Shown: positions 28,586 to 37,094 of the stretch, one piece after another
Numbering within the stretch: the first letter of the stretch is position 1
Layout of the letters: every line of letters starts with the position of its first letter
Assembly (NCBI RefSeq): GCF_003946325.1
Contig: NZ_RHNT01000007.1
Span: 1 to 64,000, forward strand
DNA length: 64,000 nt
Direction: 5' to 3'
From: Companilactobacillus furfuricola
Lineage (GTDB): Bacteria; Bacillota; Bacilli; Lactobacillales; Lactobacillaceae
The notes under the pieces: model-generated
Databases searched by the model: none
Told to the model about the DNA's origin: nothing
The model's input: only the letters and a program-made list of their open reading frames with translations
Made by a program: the position numbers and the translations under genes

Positions 28586-28606
28586 CACACGTGTTTAATA
28601 CGTGTG
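28586..28606. promoter_or_regulatory. hicAB promoter with palindromic operator
   Basis: CACACGT-GTTTAAT-ACGTGTG (7-bp arms) overlaps the promoter. On the minus strand, TGATACAAT is an extended -10 next to the palindrome, and TCCACA is a weak -35. The site is well placed for HicB autorepression. Confidence 0.6.
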
Positions 28607-28655
28607 GATTCAATGATTTCAAATTGATATTTTTACTCAGTAGTTTTAGATTTAG

Positions 28656-28795
28656 CAAGAAATCGTTGAAGGCATTGAATCAGTAAAAACCAATGTACCC
28701 ATTGCTCACATTTATCATGGATTGGCCAGTGTGAGTCAGCACATAGGGATTTGGTTGCTAATAAATATAATGGCAAGCACGTTGTAGTGCTTTAA
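28656..28795 (+). pseudogene. C-terminal remnant of a zinc-type quinone oxidoreductase/alcohol dehydrogenase
   Basis: About 45 codons resemble the tail of an MDR-family oxidoreductase: EIVEGIESVKTNVPIAHIY, then HGLASVSQH, and after a frame change DLVANKYNGKHVVVL followed by a stop and a strong terminator. There is no start and no N-terminal part. It is a deletion relic that kept the original terminator. Confidence 0.55.
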
Positions 28796-28800
28796 AATGA

Positions 28801-28844
28801 AAAAAAGTAATACCCAAAAAATTGATTTGGGTATTACTTTTTTT
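28801..28844 (+). terminator. intrinsic terminator behind the oxidoreductase remnant
   Basis: AAAAAAGTAATACCC pairs with GGGTATTACTTTTTT over 15 bp, with a 13-base loop and a T-rich tail. Confidence 0.88.
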
Positions 28845-29118
28845 GTGCTGATTGTCTGTTCTGTGGGGATTGTGGTACTTAGTTTTTCTTATCGTAATGT
28901 TTTTGAGCTATCTAACTCATCTTTTATGTATTAGATTTTGGTTTTGAAATGGTCCCAAACAGTTGCGACTTCAGATTTAGCAATCTAGTTTTTTTTTACT
29001 CATTTCAATGAATGACCGATGCGAATAATTAATTATGCAATTTGGTTGACAACTGTAAATCGGGCTGTTATTCTTTGTGATGTTAAAATAAAATATACAG
29101 CAAGGAGAAATGTTAATT
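28845..29118. other. intergenic region, no gene recognised
   Basis: This A/T-rich stretch separates the oxidoreductase remnant from the MBL-fold gene. A short minus-strand reading (KSEVATVWDHFKTK) hints at a decayed gene but cannot be assigned. Confidence 0.3.
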
Positions 29119-29898
29119 ATGAAAGCTACAGAAATTAGAAATGCAACAGTCAAATTACAATTCAATGGAACAACGTTTTTAATTGATCCGATGTTGGCGG
29201 ACAAAGGGACTTATGAACCAATGAGTAATCAGCAAGGTAATACTGAACGAAATCCAATCGTCGAATTACCAATGTCACTTGAGGAAATCTTGGATGGAGT
29301 CGATGCGGTGATCGTTACTCATGACCATATTGATCACTGGGATCAAAAGGCTGAAGAGGTTATTGACAAAGAAATGCCTATCTTTGTTCAAGGTGAGCCA
29401 GATAGAACCTTAATTGTTCATGCAGGATTCAAAGATGTCAGAATTTTGGATAGTGCCATCGATTTTCATGGAGTTAGACTCCAGCCAACACAAGGCAAAC
29501 ACTATGAAAACAATGATGTTAAAGACGTTCTGGAGAAAGATTTTAATACTAGTAAAACAATGGGAGTCTTATTCACTGCTAAATCAGAAAAAAGTCTGTT
29601 TTTCACTGGAGATACAATTTGGTTTGATGGCTTGAAAGAAAGCTTGGAAAAATATCAACCAGAATTGATCGTTGTTAATGCTGGTGGCAATGGCTTTAAA
29701 GAAGGTAGATTGATTTTGGATCAAGAAGATGTCTTAAAGATCCATCAGTTATTGCCTTCTGCCAAATTGATCGCTAGTCATATGGATGCGGTCAATCATG
29801 GTACGGTGACTCGTTCAATGTTAAAAAAATTTGCACAGGACAAGGGATTTGATGACTCATTATTGATCCCATCTGACGGTGAAACTTGGGAGGCATAA
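29119..29898 (+). CDS. MBL-fold metal-dependent hydrolase
   Basis: A 259-residue metallo-beta-lactamase-fold protein. The metal-binding motif THDHIDHWD lies around residue 71, further ligands lie in TGDTIW and SHMDAVNH, and it resembles the UlaG/YtnP-like hydrolases rather than true beta-lactamases. The substrate is unknown. The ATG at 29119 has correct spacing from AAGGAG, whereas the ATG at 29110 is too close. Its last 20 bases overlap the following MFS reading frame, so the two probably form an operon. Confidence 0.85.
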   Translation: MKATEIRNATVKLQFNGTTFLIDPMLADKGTYEPMSNQQGNTERNPIVELPMSLEEILDGVDAVIVTHDHIDHWDQKAEEVIDKEMPIFVQGEPDRTLIVHAGFKDVRILDSAIDFHGVRLQPTQGKHYENNDVKDVLEKDFNTSKTMGVLFTAKSEKSLFFTGDTIWFDGLKESLEKYQPELIVVNAGGNGFKEGRLILDQEDVLKIHQLLPSAKLIASHMDAVNHGTVTRSMLKKFAQDKGFDDSLLIPSDGETWEA

Positions 29899-31318
29899 GC
29901 ATATTAAATCTAATAAACAAAATATAATGGCTCTTATTGCATTGGCTATCTTTTCATTTATGACCTCATTAGATTCATCGATCGTTAATATCGCCATGCC
30001 AATAATCGCTAAAGAACAAAACCAAACAGTTAATAATGTTGAATGGATCGTGATCATTTATTTGCTGGTGATTACCAGCTTATTAATGTTTTTTGGAAAA
30101 TTGGGCGATCTGGTTGGTAAAATCAAAATTTTCAGAATTGGAACGGTTATATTCTTAATTGGATCAATTACGGCTGGACTTAATTTTGGCTTTGGATTTC
30201 TGCTTTTTAGTCGAAGCATCCAGGCTTTAGGAGCCGCAATGACAATGTCCAATAATTTTGGTATTACTACAGCACTGTTTCCAGAGAAGCAACGAGGAAG
30301 GTCACTATCGATCTTAGCTACCGCATTTGCGCTAGGTTCTATTGCTGGACCATCTTTCGGTGGCTTGATTTTAAGTATCGCATCTTGGAGATATATTTTT
30401 TGGATCAATGTACCGATCGGGTTAATAGCAATTTGGTTAGGTCAAGTTTCTCTACCGAAATCCCATCGACCTAAAACAAAAGCTAAGCTGGATTATTTGG
30501 GAACTGTCTTATTTGCTGCTTTTGTTAGCACGATGTTTTTTGGATTTTCAAGGGGTCAGAGTATTGGATATGGCCAAGTAGAAGTTTTGCTTGAGTTATT
30601 AGTGGCAGTCATCTTATTGGCAAGCTTCATTATCTTTGAACAAAAGTCTAAGCAACCAATGTTGAATTTTAAAATATTTAAAAACGTTGAGTTTTCAATG
30701 GGTGTTTTATCAGCAATTCTAGTATTTATTGTTGGATATTTTTACAATATTATCATTCCATATTATTTAGTGAATGCTCGCAATTTTGACCCAGGTTTTG
30801 CCGGCTTATTGATGGCAACAATACCATTGACGATCGCTTTCTTTGGCCCACTGGGATGAACGTTAGCTGATAAATATGGTGGAGCAAAAGTTACTATATT
30901 TGGATTAGGATCACTGATTATTGCCCAAATAATGATCATTGGATTTAATATCAACACATGGTTGAGCGTCTTTATTGTGACATCACTTCTTTACGGTATT
31001 GGTATGGGCTTATTCCAATCACCCAATAATTCCGTGATCATGTCTTCTGTCCCCAAGAGTGAACTAGGAATTGCCGGTAGTATCAACGCATTGGCCAGAA
31101 ATTTGGGCATGATGTTGGGAACTAGTTTTTCCACGATGGTATTATTTACGTCAATCAGTATCAAAACGGGAACGCATATTGTTAAATATCCGGTTGGATT
31201 CGATAATTTGTTTATTTTTGGGATGAAAAATACCTTTATCGTGGCACTTATCCTAACAATTATTGCTGAGATTATCACAACGATCCGTTTTATCAGTATT
31301 AAACGGGCGACAAGTTAA
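29879..31318 (+). pseudogene. MFS drug exporter (14-helix DHA2 type) interrupted by an in-frame TGA
   Basis: Two pieces in the same frame add up to about 480 codons of an EmrB/LmrB-like exporter. The N-terminal TSLDSSIVNIAMP and the loop GKLGDLVGKIKIF are typical; the middle breaks at TGA (30857-30859) in GPLG*TLADKYGG, and the rest runs to TAA at 31318. The single nonsense codon lies in the conserved loop before a helix pair. The true start is unclear: GTG at 29879, or ATT at 29903 with GGGAGG nine bases upstream. It follows the MBL gene with overlap. Confidence 0.82.
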
Positions 31319-31321
31319 TTC

Positions 31322-31364
31322 AAAAAAGATGTTCACAATCAAAATGATGTGAGCATCTTTTTTT
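31322..31364. terminator. bidirectional intrinsic terminator
   Basis: AAAAAAGATGTTCACA pairs with TGTGAGCATCTTTTTT around a short loop. It separates the MFS pseudogene from the convergent Rrf2 gene. Confidence 0.82.
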
Positions 31365-31809
31365 AATCAAATTTTGCTAGTTCAGGATGTTGTTTTAAAT
31401 TAATATCATATGAATCTATGATATCTTGCAAGCTGATATCGCGCATCTTTTGTTCAGCACATAGTTCAATTGCCTCGTAATAATCAGATAGCGTTTCTTG
31501 AATGTTTTTACCAGGACCGCATTTCGGGTCGATATGTGTATCAACGAATAATAATTTCGTTTGACCAATAGCAACTGCAATATCCCAGATAGAAATTTCA
31601 CTTGCAGGTTTACTGAGCTTTGGCTTTGCGTGACCAACTACATTAGTAATGAGTTCGGCTTTTTTTAATTTGCTCATGATTTGGCGGATAAATGAAGAAT
31701 TAGTATTAATACTTTTCGCGATGCGGGCACTAGTTAGGTTTTCGAATGGATTTATTTCGATCAATGCAATTGTATGGACAGCGTCACTCAGCTTAGTATT
31801 TTTGGCCAT
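31363..31809 (-). CDS. Rrf2-family transcriptional regulator
   Basis: A 148-residue winged-helix protein of the Rrf2 family: SARIAKSINTNSSFIRQIMSKLKKAEL is the DNA-binding helix pair. The iron-sulphur cysteine triplet of IscR/NsrR is not complete (only PKCGPGKN and LCAEQK), so sensing through a cluster is doubtful; it is closer to YwnA-like redox regulators. AGGAGG lies nine bases before the ATG. It is convergent with, and may control, the MBL-MFS pair. Confidence 0.87.
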   Translation of the reverse strand: MAKNTKLSDAVHTIALIEINPFENLTSARIAKSINTNSSFIRQIMSKLKKAELITNVVGHAKPKLSKPASEISIWDIAVAIGQTKLLFVDTHIDPKCGPGKNIQETLSDYYEAIELCAEQKMRDISLQDIIDSYDINLKQHPELAKFD

Positions 31810-31865
31810 GATGTGGACCTCCTAATGGAAATTGGTAAAGGTATTAAAAAGGATGAAAATAAAAA

Positions 31866-31903
31866 CCAGTGATGCAAGGGGTATACCCTGTACACACTGG
31901 TTA
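31866..31903 (-). terminator. terminator of the RNA gene that carries the prophage attachment site
   Basis: On the minus strand AACCAGTG pairs with CACTGGTT around a 23-base loop containing the smaller palindrome GGGTATACCC, and is followed by TTTATTTT. It lies 12 bases after the CATCTCCA 3' end of the RNA gene and must be the host terminator left behind by integration. Confidence 0.65.
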
Positions 31904-31915
31904 AAAAGTGGTCTA

Positions 31916-31933
31916 TGGAGATGAGGGGAATCG
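31916..31933 (-). other. prophage left attachment core in a tmRNA/tRNA 3' end
   Basis: The minus strand reads CGATTCCCCTCATCTCCA, the T-loop half and acceptor end of a tmRNA or tRNA. Upstream of it (to the right) the sequence is phage DNA, and downstream lies the terminator. So the phage inserted at the 3' end of this gene. The restored full gene should be at the other prophage end, beyond the window. I lean to tmRNA (ssrA) but cannot exclude a tRNA. Confidence 0.65.
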
Positions 31934-32022
31934 GATACTAATTTTAATAACTCCCGATACATCAGTAGTTACAAGGCTTCTCAAGGGCTGTTTTTTCGCT
32001 TAGGTACCATTTTGAGTACCAT

Positions 32023-33183
32023 TTAGAAGTTCAGGAACTTAACCAGTTTTTCCGTTGCTTCTTTGTTTTGATCTGCTGTTACGTGAGTGTATATGTTTAA
32101 TGTTGTTTGAGCGTCCTCATGTCCTAACAATGTTTGAGCCTCTTTAATAGTTGCTCCTGAGGCAAACAATGCACTTGCGTAGGAATGTCTAAAACCATGT
32201 ATGGTTATTGGGTGTAATAAAGTTTGTTCACTGTTCACACGTTTCATTATTAAATCTAACCATTTCTTTGGAGTATTTAATGATTTAAAGTGATTAGTAT
32301 TACTATGAAAAATTAACTGTGAACCTTTACCAATATTAAACCCCATTTTCAACAATTCCTTGCGATCCTGAATTCTCCAGAGGTTTAAATATTTAATTGT
32401 GGTTGTGTCTAGGGGAATGGTACGAGTTCCCTTAATTGTCTTTGTGTCTTGAATTATCTGCTTTCCTCCAATACCTTGCGTCAGTGTTTTGTTGATTTGC
32501 AAAATGTTTTCGGTGTTGTTAAAGTCATTCCACGTTAATGCTAAACATTCACCACGTCTAATACCAGTGAATGCAAGTATTCTAAACAATGTGTAACGTT
32601 CTAACTCTTTTTTTGAATCAATAAAATCGAAAAAGGTTTTCAACTCATCTTTATTCCAAAAGTTTGGTTCTTTTTCAATATGTTCAGTTTTTCGTGGCAT
32701 GATAACTCTTTTAGCTGGGTTGTCAGTAATGTACTGTTGCTGAATAGCATATTTGAAAATAGCACTGGTGTAATAAAACCAAGGTTTGAAATTGTTGGTA
32801 GTCGACTTAAACCATTTGTTTAGCTCACTTTGTATTTGAGCAGTAGTGATTGATCTAATTCGATATTTGCCAAATGCCGGTAATATGTGATTTTCAAAAA
32901 TCTTTTTCTTTTTGTACCATGTACTTTCACGAACAGTATTCACATACCCCTCGAACCATTCATTATAAACCTCTTCAAAGGTTATATTTGTTTCTTTGTG
33001 TTCTGTAATTCCTTGTGTCGCTTGATACTCTAGTTTTTTTAATTCAACTTTTGCTTCTTTGAGAGTTGCAAAATGTCGATTTGTTCTTTTGCTCTTTCCG
33101 GTTTTCGGATCAATACCTAAATAAATATTAAATTTGTAGGCGGTTGATCCGTCTTTTTTTGTGTATTTTTTTATTTTCGTCAT
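32023..33183 (-). CDS. int: prophage tyrosine integrase
   Basis: A 386-residue tyrosine recombinase: an N-terminal AP2-like arm-binding domain (about 1-60), a core-binding domain (about 65-155) and a catalytic domain with Arg209 (TGIRRGE), His329/Arg332 (HGFRHSYA), His in LGHEDAQTT and Tyr365 (NIYTHV). All catalytic residues are present. It would integrate and, with an excisionase, excise the prophage at the adjacent attachment site, about 90 bases away. Confidence 0.95.
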   Translation of the reverse strand: MTKIKKYTKKDGSTAYKFNIYLGIDPKTGKSKRTNRHFATLKEAKVELKKLEYQATQGITEHKETNITFEEVYNEWFEGYVNTVRESTWYKKKKIFENHILPAFGKYRIRSITTAQIQSELNKWFKSTTNNFKPWFYYTSAIFKYAIQQQYITDNPAKRVIMPRKTEHIEKEPNFWNKDELKTFFDFIDSKKELERYTLFRILAFTGIRRGECLALTWNDFNNTENILQINKTLTQGIGGKQIIQDTKTIKGTRTIPLDTTTIKYLNLWRIQDRKELLKMGFNIGKGSQLIFHSNTNHFKSLNTPKKWLDLIMKRVNSEQTLLHPITIHGFRHSYASALFASGATIKEAQTLLGHEDAQTTLNIYTHVTADQNKEATEKLVKFLNF

Positions 33184-33236
33184 ATTTTAATCTCCCGCCG
33201 TGGGAACAGGGAAGAAACGACATGAATAATTAAATG

Positions 33237-33809
33237 CTATTGAACACTATAAGTTTTTGATCCAATATTCTTGAAATCAGAATTAGAAAATTTAACTGTT
33301 ACTTTATTTGTGTTTTCTAATTCAAATAATACAACTCCTTGTGTTGTTTTCTTTGGTAGCAATTTATCATTCATTGCGTCCTCTTGTGTTTGAAGAGGGC
33401 TATTTGCGTTTTCGTCTAACGCAACAATTCCGGGATCAAGTTGTTTGTTTGCCGTATCAGTTTTTTGGTAGGCGTGAACAACCATATAGATATTTGAGGG
33501 GTCTTGTTCTTTTTTAGAGTTGTTTGTCACATCAGTATAAAGAACGAGTACTTGTTTGCCGTCTGTTACGGAGTCCATAATTTCAGACTTGGTAAACTTA
33601 TATGTAAGGTTTCCAGCGTCAAAGACATCATCTTTGTAGGTCCACTTATTATTGGATACATCTTTGTTTTTGGCCTTTGTCACTTTTTCGGTCTTTTCAT
33701 TATTTTTACTCGATGAGTCCTTACTGTCGTTGTTACTAGAACAACCAGTTGCAAATAATGCGATTGCTGCTAGTGAAGCCGTTGCGTATAGTACACCTCT
33801 TGTTTTCAT
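33237..33809 (-). CDS. prophage lipoprotein (DUF5067-like), candidate superinfection exclusion factor
   Basis: A 190-residue lipoprotein with lipobox FATGC (Cys23), a Ser/Asp/Lys-rich linker and a C-terminal Ig-like domain of about 120 residues (TYKDDVFDAGNLTYKFTKSEI, LVLYTDVTNNSKKEQ) of the DUF5067 type. It sits between integrase and repressor and is expressed from the prophage in the lysogenic state. Lipoproteins at this position in other phages of lactic acid bacteria (Ltp of TP-J34) block DNA entry of related phages; I infer a similar role from position only. Confidence 0.75.
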   Translation of the reverse strand: MKTRGVLYATASLAAIALFATGCSSNNDSKDSSSKNNEKTEKVTKAKNKDVSNNKWTYKDDVFDAGNLTYKFTKSEIMDSVTDGKQVLVLYTDVTNNSKKEQDPSNIYMVVHAYQKTDTANKQLDPGIVALDENANSPLQTQEDAMNDKLLPKKTTQGVVLFELENTNKVTVKFSNSDFKNIGSKTYSVQ

Positions 33810-33864
33810 TTATAATCCTCCCAATAGTCAGCTTTTAAAGTCGTTCAGCTTGTTGGACTTAAAA

Positions 33865-34269
33865 TTAATAATTCTTGTAAAATTCTTCATTAACTACATT
33901 TTCTAAATATTGTGGTATTTTAAATGCTCTCATAAAATCAATACTGTTAAATTCTTCTATAGGCCTATCATCGGTATAGTAAGGCAGCAGCAATTTTACA
34001 GCTTGTCTATTCGCACGTCCCTCAATACCATGTTTGGAAGGGGAAAAGTATAAACAATTGGAATCATCCTTATTAATAAGATGCCCCATCTCATGTGCCA
34101 ATTGAAATGGTAATTGTTCTGGATCGTGCCAACTTCCATTAACTACGATTGTTTTTGTATACGGATTGACGGCAGAGGGTGTACGACTTGAGAATCTATT
34201 ATCAACAATCACACTATATCCACAGTCTATGGCTTTATTCATCAACGAAGCCATTATGACGTTAAGCAT
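33865..34269 (-). CDS. ImmA/IrrE-family metallopeptidase
   Basis: A 134-residue zinc peptidase with the HEXXH motif in FQLAHEMGHLINK. Such proteins pair with a phage repressor and cleave it to trigger induction, as ImmA does on ICEBs1. The ATG at 34269 lies two bases after the repressor stop, with GGAGGAG formed by the end of the repressor gene, so the two are coupled. Confidence 0.88.
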   Translation of the reverse strand: MLNVIMASLMNKAIDCGYSVIVDNRFSSRTPSAVNPYTKTIVVNGSWHDPEQLPFQLAHEMGHLINKDDSNCLYFSPSKHGIEGRANRQAVKLLLPYYTDDRPIEEFNSIDFMRAFKIPQYLENVVNEEFYKNY

Positions 34270-34270
34270 T

Positions 34271-34588
34271 CTATTCTCCTCCACGCAACAAGCGTTTCAT
34301 CAATTCAATATCTTCTGGTGGTATTGGACGTCCTTCAAAAGTCATGATTACATCATTATCAGCAAGGTCAACTTGTTTTTTCTTATCGGTATCAGATGTC
34401 TCACCAGTAAGATATTCAACGGTCACACCTAAAGTATTTGCGATTGCTCTCAATGAATCGTACTTAGGATTTACTCCTTGATTGTACCTATAAATAGCGT
34501 TGGTACTCATTCCAGATTTTTCAGCGACTTGTTTTAAAGTAAGTCCTCTTTCTTTAGAAACTTTTTTAATTCTTTCAAACGTTGTCAT
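34271..34588 (-). CDS. CI-like prophage repressor (HTH XRE)
   Basis: A 105-residue repressor with an N-terminal XRE helix-turn-helix (LKQVAEKSGMSTNAIYRYNQG) and a short acidic tail. It lacks the LexA-like autocleavage domain, consistent with inactivation by the ImmA-type peptidase encoded next. The ATG at 34588 is placed ten bases behind GGAG. It should keep the early promoter silent by binding the ACACAACTGTGT sites upstream. Confidence 0.88.
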   Translation of the reverse strand: MTTFERIKKVSKERGLTLKQVAEKSGMSTNAIYRYNQGVNPKYDSLRAIANTLGVTVEYLTGETSDTDKKKQVDLADNDVIMTFEGRPIPPEDIELMKRLLRGGE

Positions 34589-34631
34589 ATCAGTCATTCT
34601 CCACGTTTGATGAAAAAACAATACAGTAAAA

Positions 34632-34792
34632 TTACACAAAAGTATTTACAAATTACACAACTGTGTTATTATTAATTCATCAAGTAATTGAGCAACAAAA
34701 ACACAAGCGGTTGTTGATAAGCTTTGGCGAGCAGGAATCAACAAACGTTAATAAAGGTTTATTTGCTATGCCTTTATAGTACACAACTGTGT
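34632..34792. promoter_or_regulatory. CI/Cro operator region
   Basis: The identical palindromic 12-mer ACACAACTGTGT occurs at 34655-34666 and 34781-34792, one near each of the two divergent promoters, and a half-site TTACACAA lies at 34633-34640. TATAGT at 34774-34779, just left of the second site, is a plausible -10 for the early operon. Between the two operators an imperfect stem (CGGTTGTTGAT with ATCAACAAACG) could form. Confidence 0.68.
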
Positions 34793-34840
34793 GATTACTG
34801 TCAACAACTTGATAAACAAATAACAGAAAGGAGTATTTAA

Positions 34841-35044
34841 ATGACAGAAGAAAAATATGCGGAGGCTGCTTATGAGGTTGAGAGCTCTATCAAGATTGCG
34901 CTTCTTAAGAATCATATGACCCAACGCGAATTAGCAGATGAAATTGACGCTAATCCACAACAACTCAATAGAGCAATCAAAGGTGACATGACACCTAAAT
35001 CTAGAGAATTACGAAAGCAAATTGAAAAAGTCCTCGGTATATAG
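34841..35044 (+). CDS. Cro-like HTH regulator
   Basis: A 67-residue protein with one helix-turn-helix (TQRELADEIDANPQQLNRAIKG). It is the first gene of the rightward early operon, with AAAGGAG upstream, and most likely opposes CI at the two shared operators. Confidence 0.8.
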   Translation: MTEEKYAEAAYEVESSIKIALLKNHMTQRELADEIDANPQQLNRAIKGDMTPKSRELRKQIEKVLGI

Positions 35045-35076
35045 GCAGTACGAATATAAAAAAGGAGATGAATGAA

Positions 35077-35802
35077 ATGAACAACTTAGTAATTATGAAA
35101 GATCAACAAGCAGTAACTAGCAGTTTACAAGTTGCGGAAACATTTAATAAAAATCATAGAGACGTATTACGAGCAATTGATGATTTAGAAAAAGATGTGC
35201 GCAATTTTGCGCAGATGTTTTTAGTAACGGATTTGCCTGATACGTATGGAAGAGGACGAAGGGCGTATTACATGAACCGTGATGGGTTCACATTACTAGC
35301 AATGGGATTCACAGGCAAGAAAGCTCTTAAATTCAAAATGCAATACATTGAAGCTTTTAACAAAATGGAAGACCAAATCAAAACAGGTGGGTTCAAAATT
35401 CCATCAACAATGGCTGAAGCTTTACGTTTAGCAGCAGACCAGCAGGAACAGTTAGAAGTGATGAAACCTAAGGCAATATTTGCTGACTCAGTAGCTACAT
35501 CACACACAACAATCCTAGTTGGAGACCTAGCAAAGATTATCAAAGGTAATGGTGTTGATACTGGTGCAAGACGTTTATTCCAATGGATGGGAGACAACGG
35601 TTATCTGATTAAGCGCAAGGGTGCAGATTACAACTCACCAACTCAAAAATCGATGGACTTAGGCTTATTCAAGATTAAAGAGTCAAGCCATGTTAATTCA
35701 GACGGAGTCACGGTAGTAACAAAAACTCCAAAAGTTACTGGTAAGGGCCAACAATATTTTATTAATAAGTTTCTGGAAAATAACTCAGTTATTTCTAGAT
35801 AG
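35077..35802 (+). CDS. phage antirepressor, Rha domain plus KilA-C/ANT domain
   Basis: A 241-residue regulator. The N-terminal Rha-type domain (SLQVAETFNKNHRDVLRAIDD, GRRAYYMNRDGF, TGKKALKFKMQYIEAFNKME) is joined to a C-terminal ANT/KilA-C domain (VGDLAKIIKGNGVDTGARRLFQWMG). Such proteins relieve repression or modulate early transcription. The ATG at 35077 is used because an earlier ATG abuts the AAAGGAG site. Confidence 0.88.
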   Translation: MNNLVIMKDQQAVTSSLQVAETFNKNHRDVLRAIDDLEKDVRNFAQMFLVTDLPDTYGRGRRAYYMNRDGFTLLAMGFTGKKALKFKMQYIEAFNKMEDQIKTGGFKIPSTMAEALRLAADQQEQLEVMKPKAIFADSVATSHTTILVGDLAKIIKGNGVDTGARRLFQWMGDNGYLIKRKGADYNSPTQKSMDLGLFKIKESSHVNSDGVTVVTKTPKVTGKGQQYFINKFLENNSVISR

Positions 35803-35813
35803 GAGGAATGATT

Positions 35814-36011
35814 ATGAAAGTGACGTACGAGAATTTTTCGACAGCACAGGAGATTGTAGGCGAGAACATAGATGCACTATTTAAAGGTTTACCAATCTTC
35901 AATCTCAATCGCAAACGAGAATCAACCAATGTCGAGTTAATCGACGAATCAATAGCAGCACTAGAAGTAATGAAGAAATACTACAAACAGGAAGGTGAAA
36001 AACGTGATTAA
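35814..36011 (+). CDS. small phage protein of unknown function
   Basis: A 65-residue acidic/basic mixed protein (MKVTYENFSTAQEIVGENID at the start) with a predicted helical C-terminal half. No family recognised. GGAGG seven bases upstream decides the second ATG. It overlaps the next small gene by eight bases. Confidence 0.6.
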   Translation: MKVTYENFSTAQEIVGENIDALFKGLPIFNLNRKRESTNVELIDESIAALEVMKKYYKQEGEKRD

Positions 36012-36141
36012 AGAAACAATACAAATTGATGCGTCAGAAACAGAAGCTACATTAGATAGATTATGTAAAAAAGTAGATAAATTGATTGAAAAATTAGAAA
36101 AAGCCAACTCATTGGCAGATGAGCTGGCTCAAAAAATCTAG
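36004..36141 (+). CDS. small coiled-coil phage protein
   Basis: A 45-residue frame starting at GTG (36004) inside the previous stop region, behind GGAAGG. The sequence is one long heptad-like helix (LDRLCKKVDKLIEKLEKANS). Similar tiny helical proteins are common in early regions of Firmicute phages; function unknown. Its 3' end overlaps the 3' end of a minus-strand gene by four bases. Confidence 0.6.
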   Translation: MIKETIQIDASETEATLDRLCKKVDKLIEKLEKANSLADELAQKI

Positions 36142-36350
36142 TTCTTCTTGATCTTATAGTCATAAGTGGTGTGGCACTGAGGACATTCAAATTGTGGAGA
36201 ATGAACTTCAAACTTTTTGTCACAATTAACACATTCAAATTCATTATGTGCCCTCTTTAAACCATCAAGAAAAACTTGTTCTGTGTCTAAGTTTTTTATA
36301 GATTTTTCAAATTTTTTCAGACCAGAAAAGTTTATACCAGATTTACTCAT
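36138..36350 (-). CDS. zinc-ribbon protein on the minus strand
   Basis: A 70-residue protein with two CxxC knuckles (CVNCDKKF and CPQCHTTY) forming a zinc ribbon. It opposes the direction of the early operon, so it may be expressed from its own promoter in the lysogen. The ATG at 36350 follows AAAGGAAG. The function is unknown. Confidence 0.68.
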   Translation of the reverse strand: MSKSGINFSGLKKFEKSIKNLDTEQVFLDGLKRAHNEFECVNCDKKFEVHSPQFECPQCHTTYDYKIKKN

Positions 36351-36396
36351 TATCAACACTTCCTTTCTAAGGAGAGTTTATCAAACAGGAGGCCGA

Positions 36397-36663
36397 ATGA
36401 TGGAAATAACTTTGACCGAACAGCAAGAACACGAATTGATGAAATCAGTTTATGGAGTGGTTGGAAAAGCTGTTGACGACTTTAAAAAAGATAACGGACT
36501 GATTGCCAAACCATATATGAAGAAATACGAGGCAGTAAAGTACCTAAACGTTTCAAATAACACTTTTGATAAGTTCATTTTGGAAGGTTTGCCAAAACAT
36601 ACTATCAAAGGAATAACGCTTTATTACAAACCAGAATTAGACGAATTCATTTTACAAAATTAA
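36397..36663 (+). CDS. HTH DNA-binding protein, excisionase-like
   Basis: An 88-residue protein whose C-terminal half (MKKYEAVKYLNVSNNTFDKFI and YYKPELDEFI) is a MerR/excisionase-type winged helix. It may be the excisionase or an early regulator; the distance from the integrase makes excisionase uncertain. GGAGG precedes two adjacent ATG codons, and I give the first. Confidence 0.7.
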   Translation: MMEITLTEQQEHELMKSVYGVVGKAVDDFKKDNGLIAKPYMKKYEAVKYLNVSNNTFDKFILEGLPKHTIKGITLYYKPELDEFILQN

Positions 36664-36702
36664 TTAAAAAGACCGTGGGAACAGTAAAAATTGGAGGGAA
36701 TC

Positions 36703-36903
36703 ATGAAATTAGCAATTGAAACAATTATTTTTGACGCAATGTTCATAGCAATATTTTCAAGCGTTGCGACATATCTATTTATTAAATTTAAAACGTTAAA
36801 GGGAATATTGAAAAACACGACTGATTTTTATGGATTTGAAAAAGAAGACACAGCAGGAAACGAGAATTTCAGAACAAATATTTACTCGAAGACAAAAAAA
36901 TAA
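36703..36903 (+). CDS. small membrane protein
   Basis: A 66-residue protein with one N-terminal hydrophobic helix (IIFDAMFIAIFSSVATYLFI) and a polar tail. GGAGGG precedes the ATG. No family recognised; located in the early region. Confidence 0.6.
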   Translation: MKLAIETIIFDAMFIAIFSSVATYLFIKFKTLKGILKNTTDFYGFEKEDTAGNENFRTNIYSKTKK

Positions 36904-36918
36904 ACACCCGGAGGTGTT

Positions 36919-37077
36919 ATGGAAGGTGTTATTATTTTAGATTTTATTGAATGGATTATTGTGTTGATTTTTTTAATCGGATCATTTCTTCTTATTCCGA
37001 TATTCAACGTAAAAATCATGAAGTGGCTTATTTATCAAATTGGTAAAGATTGCAACAAACGAGATGACCATCGTTAG
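36919..37077 (+). CDS. small membrane protein
   Basis: A 52-residue frame with one long hydrophobic helix (WIIVLIFLIGSFLLIPIF) and a basic tail. It starts behind CCGGAGGTGTT, a 17-bp block that is repeated exactly before the next gene. Function unknown. Confidence 0.6.
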   Translation: MEGVIILDFIEWIIVLIFLIGSFLLIPIFNVKIMKWLIYQIGKDCNKRDDHR

Positions 37078-37094
37078 ACCGGAGGTGTTATGGA

